Positions 24,757 through 32,538 are shown, counted from the first letter of the stretch. The stretch is DNA of 64,000 bases from Halobacillus faecis (GCF_007991335.1 NZ_BJYD01000026.1:62001-126000), one strand, 5' to 3'. A program made the numbers and translations. Notes: a model not told the origin generated them from the letters alone.

Positions 24757-25306
24757 ACGCTTCCCCTCCTCCCTGCATGATATAGGCTCTGTACCGTAAC
24801 CTTTTTGGTTCTTGAAAACAATTCAAAAGTGCTTTTGTGGTTAAGATTGGACTTTCTTTATTTGATAGATAACATGGATAACTGCTCCACATATAGGAAT
24901 GAGGTTTAGAACAGATTCCCGCTTCTACGGGGTTTAGGTTTAGGTGTATGTATTTACTTGCTGCAAGGAAATATGCTCTTGTATCGATGAGCTTGGAGTA
25001 ATACCGCCCTTGGAACAAATGACCATACACTTTATGACGGCTATTGAAGTACTTTGCGTAACGGAACTGGATAAACTTCATAATCTCTCCCGGGGAATGA
25101 CTTTTTACTTCAAGTAGAAAGTGGATGTGGTTTGTCATTAAGCAGTAGGCGTGGAGGATGAATGGCATGTCCTCTTGGCACCAGCGGATGAACTGAATGT
25201 ACTCTTCAAAATCTGCATCATCATAAAACAAATCACTTCCCCGGTTTCCTCTTGCCGTAATATGAAATCTTGCCCCTTTGTACCATTGTCGTGGCTTTCT
25301 TGACAC
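24716..25306 (-). CDS. REP-associated tyrosine transposase (RAYT, Y1/IS200-like)
   Basis: 196 residues, GTG start 7 bases after AAGGAGG. It has the Y1 transposase fold of the TnpA_REP group: FHITARGNRGSDLFYDDADF, the HUH motif in TNHIHFLLE (His60, His62), the YAKYFNSRH segment holding the presumed catalytic Tyr, and GHLFQGRYYSKLI. RAYTs are single-copy, vertically inherited enzymes thought to mobilise short REP hairpins. REP-like GAAGCGC…GCGCTTC hairpins occur at 26291, 27803, 31098 and 32684. Its last 14 codons overlap the start of yifB, including that gene's RBS, so the two were translationally linked. Confidence 0.9.
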   Translation of the reverse strand: MSRKPRQWYKGARFHITARGNRGSDLFYDDADFEEYIQFIRWCQEDMPFILHAYCLMTNHIHFLLEVKSHSPGEIMKFIQFRYAKYFNSRHKVYGHLFQGRYYSKLIDTRAYFLAASKYIHLNLNPVEAGICSKPHSYMWSSYPCYLSNKESPILTTKALLNCFQEPKRLRYRAYIMQGGGEAFVDYCKEYRPQGS

Positions 25307-25564
25307 ACCTTCACCTCCTTAATTTGAAACTGCCTTCATTATAAAGGAGGTTACTCTGGAGCACGAATCCACAAAGTTGAGAATTCAAAGGATCATAAGT
25401 TTGATAAGGTAACTTCTTCTATTGGAAAATTGTATTTCCTAGTCTCTCTTGCACCCGAAAAACGAATTTTATATTTTTCTAACAATAAATCCCTCCCTAT
25501 CATCCTTCCTAACATACGGCTGATCGAATTTATTATGGATCCTTATCAAGCAAGTCCTCAACAC

Positions 25565-25692
25565 ACAGACAGCCCGCTCCCCATGGTGTCTGACGCTGGC
25601 CCACATGCCCCAGCGAGAGGCACTCTTATCGGTAACGCTTCGTGAAATCCAATGATCCCATCCATGTGGGTCTGACTCCATGTGTCCGATCC
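25565..25692 (-). repeat. R1 repeat, copy 3
   Basis: Closest to copy 1 at 18908 (shared CAGCGAGAGGCACTCTTATC and GGTAACGCTTCGTGAAATCC, with few differences). It lies downstream of the intact 58-residue gene and its terminator. The surrounding 25307-25822 holds no other supported gene. Confidence 0.7.
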
Positions 25693-25822
25693 ACTTCAAC
25701 CATTCCTCTTCCATAAGGTACAAACAACGTTCTGTAACAATACACAATTGCTACATATCCCTGATCTGCCATATCAAGGAGCCTCATCGATGCAAGATCT
25801 CAACACCATGTCTTCCATGCAC

Positions 25823-25855
25823 AAAAAAACCCCAGCACCAAAAAACGATGCTGAG
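25823..25855 (-). terminator. Terminator of the intact 58-residue gene
   Basis: On the minus strand CTCAGCA (25849-25855) pairs with TGCTGGG (25831-25837), then G and a T-run (A-run 25823-25829 forward). Confidence 0.75.
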
Positions 25856-25869
25856 CCAGACTATCCTGA

Positions 25870-26046
25870 TCAATCTTCTTTTTTAGATCTTGCTTCCTCT
25901 AGAACCCACAACGCCATATTATAGTGATATTCCATTTCCGCCCTTGATTTTGCATTTGACATTTTTTCTCTGTGCATTAGGAATTCTAGAATCACATCAT
26001 CAAGTTCTTTTCTTCCTGTCGGGTTAAAAGGTATCAAATCTCCCAT
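25870..26046 (-). CDS. 58-residue protein, intact member of a decaying local family
   Basis: ATG at 26046 has AGGAGAG 6 bases upstream; an open extension to 26166 lacks support. The sequence begins MGDLIPFNPTGRKELDDVIL and ends WVLEEARSKKED. It is highly charged, probably two amphipathic helices, with the conserved block RAEMEYHYNMALWVLEEAR. No signal or membrane segment. Its terminator, R1 repeat and upstream region are shared with broken copies at 19085 and 23306, and the gene alone with 2694. It is the only one of four copies that can still make protein. I do not recognise a named family. Confidence 0.75.
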   Translation of the reverse strand: MGDLIPFNPTGRKELDDVILEFLMHREKMSNAKSRAEMEYHYNMALWVLEEARSKKED

Positions 26047-26129
26047 ATCATTCTCTCCTATCCGTTTTAGCTTACCTTTTAGAATACGAACGGATAGGAG
26101 AAACGTGTGAATGTAGGAGGGAGCACTAA

Positions 26130-26320
26130 TGGTGAGTAATGACGGATTTGTGCATAAGAAAAACACTTCCTCAATTCTATAATCGAAGGAAGTGTAGGGC
26201 AGGCGTCTATGAAATGGTAATTACTTTTTTTATAATCTTTGATCATACTATACTTCTCATGATGAGGGATGGTGTGTCATTTATATACATAGGAAGCGCT
26301 AGAATCGTCCCCGCGCTTCA
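26130..26320. repeat. Long REP-type unit, copy A, with terminal REP hairpin
   Basis: The segment with GGATTTGTGCATAAGAAAAA, a palindrome AACACTTCCTC…GAAGGAAGTGT, GTCTATGAAATGGTAA and a terminal AGGAAGCGCTAGAATCGTCC CCGCGCTTC recurs at 30975-31128. The terminal 30 bases (26291-26320) form GAAGCGC / GCGCTTC. The stop codon of the next minus-strand gene (26318-26320) lies inside this hairpin. Confidence 0.7.
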
Positions 26321-26833
26321 AGAATTAATTTCCACCTCCAAAATCGCATTAGCCTGTTCTAATTTTTTCATTACTTTTTCCCACTTCGTTATGGTATTTT
26401 CAGCCTCCATTGAGAGATAATTTTCAAGATATGCTGACTCCTCAGGATCAACTGATTCTGTAAGTTTGTCTACTTGGTTTATATATTTTCTCATGTTTAT
26501 GATACTTTGCTCAATTATCTTATAAGCCACAGAAAAATTCTCATAAATTACTTCTGGATTTTCAATATAAGTATATCCATCTTCATCTTCAAAAATATCC
26601 GCTAAGATACTTTTAGTAAATAAGGATTGTTCAAAAACATCTTGAATGTTTGCTTCGCTTTGAGTAGATTGATTATTTGTGTCTCTTATAGGGGTAAGAT
26701 TTCCTTTTTTTAGGGATACCATGATAAATTCATTACAAATTTCGAAAATGGTATCATTCGTTTCCTTAATCATGTAGAGTAGTTTTTTTGTTACTCTTAA
26801 ATAATTTCCTTGCCATTCTTCCGGATAATCCAT
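26318..26833 (-). CDS. Hypothetical 171-residue protein
   Basis: ATG preceded by AAAGGAGA at about 12 bases. The protein is acidic and helical, with two long segments (EWQGNYLRVTKKLLYMIKET and a C-terminal YLENYLSMEAENTITKWEKV) that may form a coiled coil. No signal peptide, membrane segment or recognised domain. The AT-rich composition fits acquired DNA. Its stop codon is inside a REP-like hairpin, so the native C-terminus may have been altered by that insertion. Function unknown. Confidence 0.65.
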   Translation of the reverse strand: MDYPEEWQGNYLRVTKKLLYMIKETNDTIFEICNEFIMVSLKKGNLTPIRDTNNQSTQSEANIQDVFEQSLFTKSILADIFEDEDGYTYIENPEVIYENFSVAYKIIEQSIINMRKYINQVDKLTESVDPEESAYLENYLSMEAENTITKWEKVMKKLEQANAILEVEINS

Positions 26834-27062
26834 AAGCTAAAAAATTCTCCTTTTTCTTGTATTATACTAAGAGGCTTGAGTAGTCTATGACATTAACTAT
26901 GAGCCTGACTATGACCGCATTTACTACCGCTTTATTATTTGGAGTATCGCAAGCGAAAGCGGTCTATTGTATATGCAATGGCCACTAGTCAGAATTCATT
27001 AATTTAACTACCCATCAGGTGGATTTATTCTCCTCTTTCTAATATTATTGCCTGTAGTTAAT
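26834..27062. other. Short intergenic region
   Basis: No gene or clear repeat recognised. It separates two unrelated minus-strand ORFs. Confidence 0.3.
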
Positions 27063-27338
27063 TTAAGCATTTCCTACCATCTCTCCTTCAAGATACATTG
27101 TTAACACAACGGCTCTTTCATGGTCAGTTGTATCCACCACAAAGACTAATCCGTTGTTCCTGATGTAAGTAACAATCCCTTTACCTCTGTCCTTATTAGG
27201 AGCAGAATAAAGAATAACACCTGACCAAATTTCCCGGCGAATAAACCTAACAGAGTCCCAATAAGACTCTGTTGTAATTCTTTGTCCAAACCGATCTACC
27301 GCGTGTTTTGAAACATTTACAATTTGAATCTTATTCAA
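27063..27338 (-). CDS. Hypothetical 91-residue protein
   Basis: TTG at 27338 is 7 bases after AGGAGG and is a better start than the upstream ATG at 27389. The sequence begins (M)NKIQIVNVSKHAVDRFGQRI and contains WSGVILYSAPNKDRGKGIV and GLVFVVDTTDHERAVVLTMY. The first part resembles the short 'H/A-x-x-R-x-x-x-R' start of small phage or plasmid proteins that handle RNA, but this is a weak hint. No membrane segment. Function unknown. Confidence 0.6.
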   Translation of the reverse strand: MNKIQIVNVSKHAVDRFGQRITTESYWDSVRFIRREIWSGVILYSAPNKDRGKGIVTYIRNNGLVFVVDTTDHERAVVLTMYLEGEMVGNA

Positions 27339-27623
27339 ATTGTCTCCTCCTATTTTCCCCCTTTCACAATAGCAATACTCCATATACAAATAATATCATA
27401 ATTTTCAAAAAATTCAATAAAGTGGTTTATTTTGAATCACGGGGACGGTTCGGGACCATTGAAATAGTAAGGTTTTTTGAAAGAAAGGTAGAGTGGGAAA
27501 GTTCAACTTTATATAAATATTTTTATTTTGTGATGGAACACCAAAATAGAGAGGATTTTGGAAGATAGTAGGACTGCTATCCTCTTGAAATTAAAAGCAA
27601 TGGCGGTTAATTTCGCCTGATTA

Positions 27624-27718
27624 GCCATGCTGAAGAGGCCATATCCACTGCCTAGGGATAGACCGTGAAATCGCTTGAGCTCTGCGTGCTGGAAGTGCGG
27701 GACGGTTCAGAGCATGGC
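27624..27718. repeat. Structured intergenic element with inverted GGGACGGTTC motif
   Basis: GCCATGCT (27624-27631) pairs with AGCATGGC (27711-27718), enclosing a structured region that ends in GCGGGACGGTTCAG. That motif is the reverse of the REP core (GAACCGTCCC). GCGCCAAG…CTTGGTGC directly follows as another hairpin. A related GGGGACGGTTC lies at about 27440. It may be a composite or degenerate REP cluster or a structured RNA. Confidence 0.4.
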
Positions 27719-27748
27719 GCCAAGAGCTTAAAGCCTTGGTGCAACGCC

Positions 27749-27785
27749 AACCTTTAACTCTCTAACGCGGTGGTGACAGGCTTGA
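27749..27785. repeat. SL-family tail, divergent copy
   Basis: CCTTTAACTCTCTAACGCGG followed by TGGTGACAGGC matches the conserved tail of the intergenic stem-loop family (compare 29747-29781). Confidence 0.45.
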
Positions 27786-27802
27786 AAATCACTTATATGC
27801 TT

Positions 27803-27832
27803 AGAAAGCGCTAGAACCGTCCCCATGCTTCT
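27803..27832. repeat. REP-like hairpin
   Basis: AGAAAGCGCTAGAACCGTCC followed by CCATGCTTCT, one of four copies of the REP core in the window. The stem is slightly degraded relative to the copy at 32684. Confidence 0.6.
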
Positions 27833-27930
27833 TCAATCTCATACAAAAAAAGCACCCCATTTTTAAGATAACCTCGCAACTTGACTCATCGTCTATGGTT
27901 GTTCATGCCGATCCATACGGTGATTTTCTT

Positions 27931-28191
27931 ATGAAACATATACCTCAGAAACTCATTCGAAAAACTGTCGGAAAACAATTAAGAACTCTACGGTTGGAAA
28001 AAGGACTTTCCCAAGAAGAACTTGCTTACCGCGCAGGAATGCATCATACTTATATAAGCGGAATAGAAAGAGGGCGAAGGAACCCGTCCATCACGAACTT
28101 CTACTATTTAGCTCATGCCCTGGAAGTTCACCCTAAGCAATTAATCCCTTCCATTGAATTGACAATCCCAGGGGAGGAATTCGATGACTAA
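27931..28191 (+). CDS. XRE-family transcriptional regulator
   Basis: 86 residues from the ATG at 27931, preferred because GGTGAT lies 7 bases upstream; an in-frame ATG at 27895 has no RBS. A helix-turn-helix of the Cro/CI type spans about residues 12-66: VGKQLRTLRLEKGLSQEELA, then RAGMHHTYISGIERGRRNPS and a LAHALEVHPKQL tail. It overlaps the next small gene by 8 bases, so the two form a cassette. HTH proteins of this form often autoregulate. The target is unknown. Confidence 0.85.
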   Translation: MKHIPQKLIRKTVGKQLRTLRLEKGLSQEELAYRAGMHHTYISGIERGRRNPSITNFYYLAHALEVHPKQLIPSIELTIPGEEFDD

Positions 28192-28372
28192 TTCCTTAAA
28201 GAAAGAGTATCTAATCCTCCCCACTTCAAATTCTTCTCTTTATATCGAACTCCTCGGCCAAAATCCTACTATGGCTATGACCACCTGGAAGCACACACAT
28301 TTTAAAACAGAAGCTCCTACCAAATCCGAAGCCGCTCAAAAGATGTTAGCTATGATTGAAAAAGGTCCTTAA
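28184..28372 (+). CDS. 62-residue partner of the XRE regulator
   Basis: ATG has GGGGAGG 7 bases upstream and overlaps the end of the regulator gene, so it is translationally coupled. The sequence starts MTNSLKKEYLILPTSNSSLY and ends SEAAQKMLAMIEKGP. Small, mildly basic, soluble, no recognised domain. A toxin-antitoxin or phage-type regulator/effector pair is possible, but nothing here proves it. Confidence 0.65.
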   Translation: MTNSLKKEYLILPTSNSSLYIELLGQNPTMAMTTWKHTHFKTEAPTKSEAAQKMLAMIEKGP

Positions 28373-28438
28373 CACTTCTAAAAAATTAGCTAATACAATG
28401 TTTATATGAGCATATAAACATATTTAATCTATAAAACA

Positions 28439-28512
28439 GCGCAGTATCTAGTGTGAAAGGTTGATACTACGCTACCCTTTAGCGCTCTAACGCACTGGGG
28501 GTCAGGCACCGA
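28439..28512. repeat. SL-family stem-loop with conserved tail
   Basis: GCGCAGTATC (28439-28448) pairs with GATACTACGC (28463-28472) in a 10-bp stem with one wobble, followed by TTTAGCGCTCTAACGCACTG and GGGGTCAGGCACCGA. It is closely related to 29708-29781. It sits at the broken edge of the gene fragment at 28519. Confidence 0.65.
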
Positions 28513-28518
28513 TATTCA

Positions 28519-28616
28519 TCTCTGAGGTTGGGACCTACCGCTTCTATAAAAAAGATGGAAAATGGAAGATTTACGACATGAAATCCCAAAAGGAAGATGG
28601 TTTGCTGCTTTATTAA
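28519..28616 (+). pseudogene. C-terminal fragment of an unknown gene
   Basis: Directly after the stem-loop tail the plus strand reads SEVGTYRFYKKDGKWKIYDM…, stopping at TAA 28614-28616, and a strong terminator follows. There is no start codon or RBS. It is the tail of a protein-coding gene whose 5' part has been lost at or near the stem-loop element. The YKKDGKWKIYDM pattern is typical of small extracellular or NTF2-like domains, which is only a hint. Confidence 0.5.
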
Positions 28617-28621
28617 AGTTG

Positions 28622-28660
28622 AAAACCGCTCCAAAGCCACAATGCTTTGGAGCGGTTTTT
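28622..28660. terminator. Bidirectional terminator
   Basis: AAAACCGCTCCAAAG pairs with CTTTGGAGCGGTTTT around 8 bases, followed by T-run. It serves the plus-strand fragment and, on the minus strand, DUF6241 paralogue 3. Confidence 0.8.
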
Positions 28661-28693
28661 TATCAGGAAATCAGATTTTTCAAGAGTTGTTTA

Positions 28694-29218
28694 TTAGAAG
28701 TTCCGCTGGATATATTCTTGTTCTTCTTCTTCGCTCATAAGGCCAGTCGCCCATCCAATCGTTCCGTTTTGCCATTCCCAAATGGTGTTGTGAACAGTCA
28801 CGGCGTTAGAGAAGTCACCTTGATCCCATGCTTCCAACGACTTCTTGTAAAAATCGAAATGTTCGTAATGGTCTTCGGTTTCTTCAACTGACTTCAATAT
28901 ACCAAGCATACGGTCAATTTGTTCCGACGTCATTTGCTGGCTTCCGTGCTTTTCATTTGCTCGAACCTTTTGATGCGTCATTTCGTGTAGTTCCTTCATA
29001 AAAGACCGTTCGGAGGGAATACCGTCTTCATCAACTGCTTTTATTTCTTTTTGTTCCGTTGGTTCGTTGACTTCCATCATAACCTGTTCTTGTTCTTTGG
29101 TCATGGAATTACCTTCTGCTCGAAACCCTGAAATAACAACCCAAACAATTGCCCCAATTACAATAAGAGATACTGCTCCTAACGAATACAACGACCACTT
29201 CAGAATTTTTTCCGCCAT
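28694..29218 (-). CDS. DUF6241-type membrane-anchored protein, paralogue 3
   Basis: 174 residues from the ATG at 29218 (AAGGAGAAG upstream). MAEKILKWSLYSLGAVSLIV anchor, then linker and the conserved domain with HEMTHQKVRANEKHG, FYKKSLEAWDQGDFSNA and HNTIWEWQNGTIGWATGLM. Coding sequence and upstream region are both very close to the paralogues at 19530 and 21403. Three intact copies within 10 kb suggest selection for dosage or variation, in contrast to the decay of other duplicates here. Confidence 0.85.
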   Translation of the reverse strand: MAEKILKWSLYSLGAVSLIVIGAIVWVVISGFRAEGNSMTKEQEQVMMEVNEPTEQKEIKAVDEDGIPSERSFMKELHEMTHQKVRANEKHGSQQMTSEQIDRMLGILKSVEETEDHYEHFDFYKKSLEAWDQGDFSNAVTVHNTIWEWQNGTIGWATGLMSEEEEQEYIQRNF

Positions 29219-29605
29219 ATAGTTCCCCTTCTCCTTTAATTGTTTATTTCCAGTGTAAAAAAACAATTAAGTCGTTTGACAATGCGTCTTTGTTCATTTT
29301 GAAATTTAATAATTTGCTTGTCGTATGATCGTTCATCCTTCAACTAGCACGTGCAACCAACTTCTTCGTTTCCTTTTCTATGAAGTTTTTTCAATTACGA
29401 ATTCTTCACAGTCACTTGCACGAAGCAGTCCTTTCCATCAAGTTTCTTCTTTCCATTTTTTATTTGTTGAGATAAAATCATTACGAATTGACAGCTTATT
29501 TCCCCAACCTAATGTAGTGTATTGCTCCAATGTACCCCATTAAATAAAAGAGCCTTCACTTGCTACTAATTAGACGATCCTATTAGAAGAAAAGACGGGC
29601 TTCGA
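29219..29605 (-). repeat. Duplicated upstream region of DUF6241 paralogue 3
   Basis: Highly similar to 20055-20490 (GACAATGCGTCTTTGTTCA, CAACTAGCACGTGCAACCAA, CAGTCACTTGCACGAAGCAG), ending in TTAGACGATCCTATTAGAAG. It carries the presumed shared promoter. Confidence 0.7.
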
Positions 29606-29707
29606 ATGAAAAAAATAATAAGAAAGTCTAACTATACAGATACATATACCATTTCAAATTAAATGTGTTTATATGAGCAAACAGACATATATAACCTATA
29701 AAAAAGA

Positions 29708-29781
29708 GCGTAGTATCCTGCACGACCACCTGATACTACGCCATCCTTTAACACTCTAACGCACCGGGGGTCAGGCACCGA
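29708..29781. repeat. SL-family stem-loop with conserved tail (best copy)
   Basis: GCGTAGTATC (29708-29717) pairs perfectly with GATACTACGC (29732-29741). The tail reads CCTTTAACACTCTAACGCAC then CGGGGGTCAGGCACCGAC. AT-rich sequence with TATATGAGCA…ACATATATAACC precedes it, as in 28400-28436. Confidence 0.7.
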
Positions 29782-29815
29782 CAAATACCCCTTCATTTAA
29801 CTAAAAAATAGTAAG

Positions 29816-29850
29816 AGAACCCCTCAAATAATATTATTTGGAGGGGTTCT
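29816..29850 (+). terminator. Long stem-loop
   Basis: AGAACCCCTCAAATAAT pairs with ATTATTTGGAGGGGTTCT with one bulged base, followed by TGTTTATT. It lies just ahead of the transposase remnant. Confidence 0.6.
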
Positions 29851-29909
29851 TGTTTATTGGTAAAGAGGATTTACACTTGTTGGTAAACACCGTGGCATTT
29901 AATGGTAAA

Positions 29910-30805
29910 AAAGATGGCAAGGGTGGTAAGATCCAGTGGATGTAATCACTTCTTTAAAAAGTACCGATTAAACGTTCTTGACTCTACAATGATCACCTTC
30001 TCTCACCCGGAAAACCGATGGGCGCGGTATTCCAGTCCTCGTTTCGCCATTCGTCTTCATACTTCATTCAATGTTGATGACCTACAGCCTCTTCAAGTGA
30101 TTGAAACCACAGAGAGATCAGGACATCATGGTTGCCCCTTATCTTCTGACCACCCACCAAAAACCTCCTATTTTCACGGCAGATCAAGGGGGTGCCAACT
30201 CAAAGTTCTTCGACCACCTCCACGAAGAGAAGCATTTCTTCGTTATACGAGTGTCTGATTTCTTTTCGACATCCAAGGTCAGGACATTGAACCGTCATAA
30301 GACTTGGGGAACCCCAAATCCGCTGACATCGATCCTTAAAGACGAGTCTGCATATATAAGGAAAGGACAAAATCGAACCAAAAATCGATATAAACTGGTT
30401 ACATTTCTGGACTCAAAACAAAATCATATCCGTATAGCCACCAACGTGAGAGACGTTCCACCAGAAATCATTGCCCACGTGTACAAACTGCGTTGGCAGA
30501 TCGAACTTTTCTTCCGATGGATCAAACAGAACCTTGAGATTGACCATCTGTTTGGTCGGTCTGAAAACGCAGTTTATGGACAAGTATTTGGTACTTTAAT
30601 TGCCTATGTCCTTCTTCGGTGGCTCTATAACGATACGGAAACTAAGTGGCGCCTGTTTGCTTCCCCGAACTTTTTAGCATTCACACGGAAATTCGTCTAT
30701 CAAACGCTTCCGGTAGAAGTGCGCTCTGAAATTCAGTGGTTCTTTTTACAAGGGATAGGTCTGTCATCAAAAGAAGAAATTAATAAATTGGTAAATAATG
30801 TATAA
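29910..30805 (+). mobile_element. IS4-family transposase remnant, truncated and frameshifted
   Basis: The plus strand encodes a DDE transposase in two frames. The first part (about 29910-30180) contains KYRLNVLDSTMITFSHPENR and FAIRLHTSFNVDD. After a frameshift near 30110-30180 the frame 30101-30805 continues with PIFTADQGGANSKFFDHL and YKLRWQIELFFRWIKQNLEI, the Y-x2-R-W-x2-E motif of IS4 elements, down to a normal TAA. The N-terminal third is missing. I find no clear terminal inverted repeats, so the element is a dead relic. Confidence 0.8.
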
Positions 30806-30832
30806 TTAACACTCCTGCAGGCATCGACAGAT

Positions 30833-30953
30833 TGGGGAATTTGAAACCGTTGTTATTAGGGATTTTATCACCGTTGCTTACACTGTCCCCGTGCTTCTCG
30901 TGCTTCACTCTCTGGTGATCGTAGAAGGCGTTGATGGCTTTGATATAGTTCAT
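30833..30953 (-). pseudogene. Possible 5' fragment of a DnaD-like replication gene
   Basis: From ATG at 30953 the minus strand reads MNYIKAINAFYDHQ, resembling the start of DnaD/phage replisome-organiser proteins, but the sequence becomes unrelated after about 14 codons. If real it is only a 5' stub. A short chance match cannot be excluded. Confidence 0.25.
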
Positions 30954-30974
30954 TTGGATTCTCCTAATCTTATG

Positions 30975-31128
30975 GAAAGATGGAGGATTTGTGCATAGAA
31001 AAACACTTCCTCGATTTACAATCGAAGGAAGTGTGAGTCAGGTGTCTATGAAATGGTAAACTTCTCATCTGAGCAACAACACACCATTCACATATATAGG
31101 AAGCGCTAGAACCGTCCCCGTGCTTCCC
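30975..31128. repeat. Long REP-type unit, copy B, with terminal REP hairpin
   Basis: Matches 26130-26320: GGATTTGTGCATAGAAAAAC, a palindrome around AATCGAAGGAAGTGT, GTCTATGAAATGGTAAAC and, at 31098-31128, the REP hairpin GAAGCGCTAGAACCGTCCCC + GTGCTTC. Confidence 0.7.
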
Positions 31129-31191
31129 AAAATCATAGCCTCATTTATATGTGTTAATATAATCATATACTAATATATTACTGTTAATAAT

Positions 31192-31262
31192 GCGTAACAC
31201 CAAGAGCTTGCACTCTTGGTATTACGCTATACTTTAATATTCTAACCTAGTGGTGGAAGGCA
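31192..31262. repeat. SL-family stem-loop with changed but paired stem
   Basis: GCGTAACACCAAGAG (31192-31206) pairs with CTCTTGGTATTACGC (31213-31227) in a 15-bp stem with one wobble, then TTTAATATTCTAACCTAGTG and GTGGAAGGCATGAG. The inner stem differs from the 28439/29708 copies on both arms, preserving pairing. It also lies 43 bases after the ugd stop and may serve as its terminator. Confidence 0.6.
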
Positions 31263-31269
31263 TGAGAAA

Positions 31270-32436
31270 TTAATCTCTACTAAATAGATCTCTTGTATAA
31301 ACCTTATCCTCTACATCTTCCAGGTCATTAGATAATCGATTCGCAATAATTACATTTGATACTCTCTTGAATTCTTCGAAATCATTAATCACTCTTGAAT
31401 TAAAGAATGTTTCCTCTTGAAGTGCTGGTTCATATAGAACAACTTCAATTCCCTTTGCCTTGATGCGCTTCATAACACCTTGAATGGCTGATTGCCTAAA
31501 GTTATCAGAATCCATTTTCATAGTAAGGCGATAAATCCCCACAACTTCAGGTTTTCTCTTTATTATCATATCTGAGATATGATCTTTTCTTGTTCTATTC
31601 GCATCTACGATTGCTGCCATGATATTATTAGGTACGTCCTCATAGTTAGCTAATAACTGTTTCGTATCTTTAGGAAGACAGTAACCTCCGTAACCAAATG
31701 AAGGATTATTGTAATGACTACCTATTCGTGGATCCAGACCTACACCATCAATAATCTGTTTAGTATTTAAGCCTCGAATTTCTGCGTAAGAGTCTAACTC
31801 ATTAAAGAAAGCAACCCTCATTGCTAGATAAGTATTTGCAAATAGTTTAATAGCTTCTGCTTCTGTTGAATTTGTAAAAAGGACATTAATATTTTCTTTA
31901 CAAGCCCCTTCCACTAGCAAGTCAGCAAAGATTTTAGCCCTATCCGACTGCTCACCAACAACTACTCTAGAAGGATACAAGTTATCGTATAAGGCCTTAC
32001 CTTCTCGTAAAAATTCAGGTGAAAAAATAATATTCTCCGTTTCAAACTTCTCACGTACTTCCTCTGTATAACCTACAGGGACAGTAGACTTTATCACCAT
32101 AACTGCATCTGGGTTAATAGATAAGACGTTAGCAATAACAGCTTCAACAGATCGCGTATTAAAGTAATTCTTTTCTGGATCATAATTGGTAGGGGTAGAT
32201 ATGATTACATATTCCGCATTCTTAAACGCTTTATAATTGTCTGTTGTTGCCGTTAAGTTCAATTCCTTCGTAGCCAGGAAGTCTTCAATCTCATTATCTA
32301 TAATCGGAGACCTTTTATTATTTATCATATCTGCTTTTTCTTGAATAATATCTAAAGCAATTACTTCGTTGTGTTGAGCTAGTAATATAGCATTTGATAA
32401 CCCCACATAACCTGTTCCAGCGATTGTAATTTTCAT
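31270..32436 (-). CDS. ugd: UDP-glucose 6-dehydrogenase
   Basis: 388 residues. NAD-binding motif AGTGYVG at 6-12, catalytic Cys253 in [12 protein letters not shown], and a central helix with [14 protein letters not shown]. This is the short form of the UDP-glucose/GDP-mannose dehydrogenase family, which oxidises UDP-glucose to UDP-glucuronate with 2 NAD+. It is the 3'-most intact gene of the polysaccharide locus on the minus strand. UDP-GlcA would supply a uronic acid to the polymer. UDP-ManNAc dehydrogenase activity is an alternative but less likely from the motifs. A diverged broken ugd-like copy lies just upstream (32716-32987). Confidence 0.9.
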   Translation of the reverse strand: MKITIAGTGYVGLSNAILLAQHNEVIALDIIQEKADMINNKRSPIIDNEIEDFLATKELNLTATTDNYKAFKNAEYVIISTPTNYDPEKNYFNTRSVEAVIANVLSINPDAVMVIKSTVPVGYTEEVREKFETENIIFSPEFLREGKALYDNLYPSRVVVGEQSDRAKIFADLLVEGACKENINVLFTNSTEAEAIKLFANTYLAMRVAFFNELDSYAEIRGLNTKQIIDGVGLDPRIGSHYNNPSFGYGGYCLPKDTKQLLANYEDVPNNIMAAIVDANRTRKDHISDMIIKRKPEVVGIYRLTMKMDSDNFRQSAIQGVMKRIKAKGIEVVLYEPALQEETFFNSRVINDFEEFKRVSNVIIANRLSNDLEDVEDKVYTRDLFSRD

Positions 32437-32538
32437 TTGGACATTACCTCTCCCTTAATTTCAATAACTTAAACTCATTATTATATTATTAATAATACTT
32501 TATTTGTTAATGTTGTATTGCTCGTCAAAATACTTATG

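Noticed and set aside
25469-25747. Minus-strand ORF of 92 codons across the R1 repeat
   Set aside because: The frame is not conserved in the other two R1 copies, so the repeat is treated as non-coding.
18900-29700. An integrated prophage
   Set aside because: No integrase, terminase, capsid or tail genes; only duplicated small genes, a RAYT and relics.
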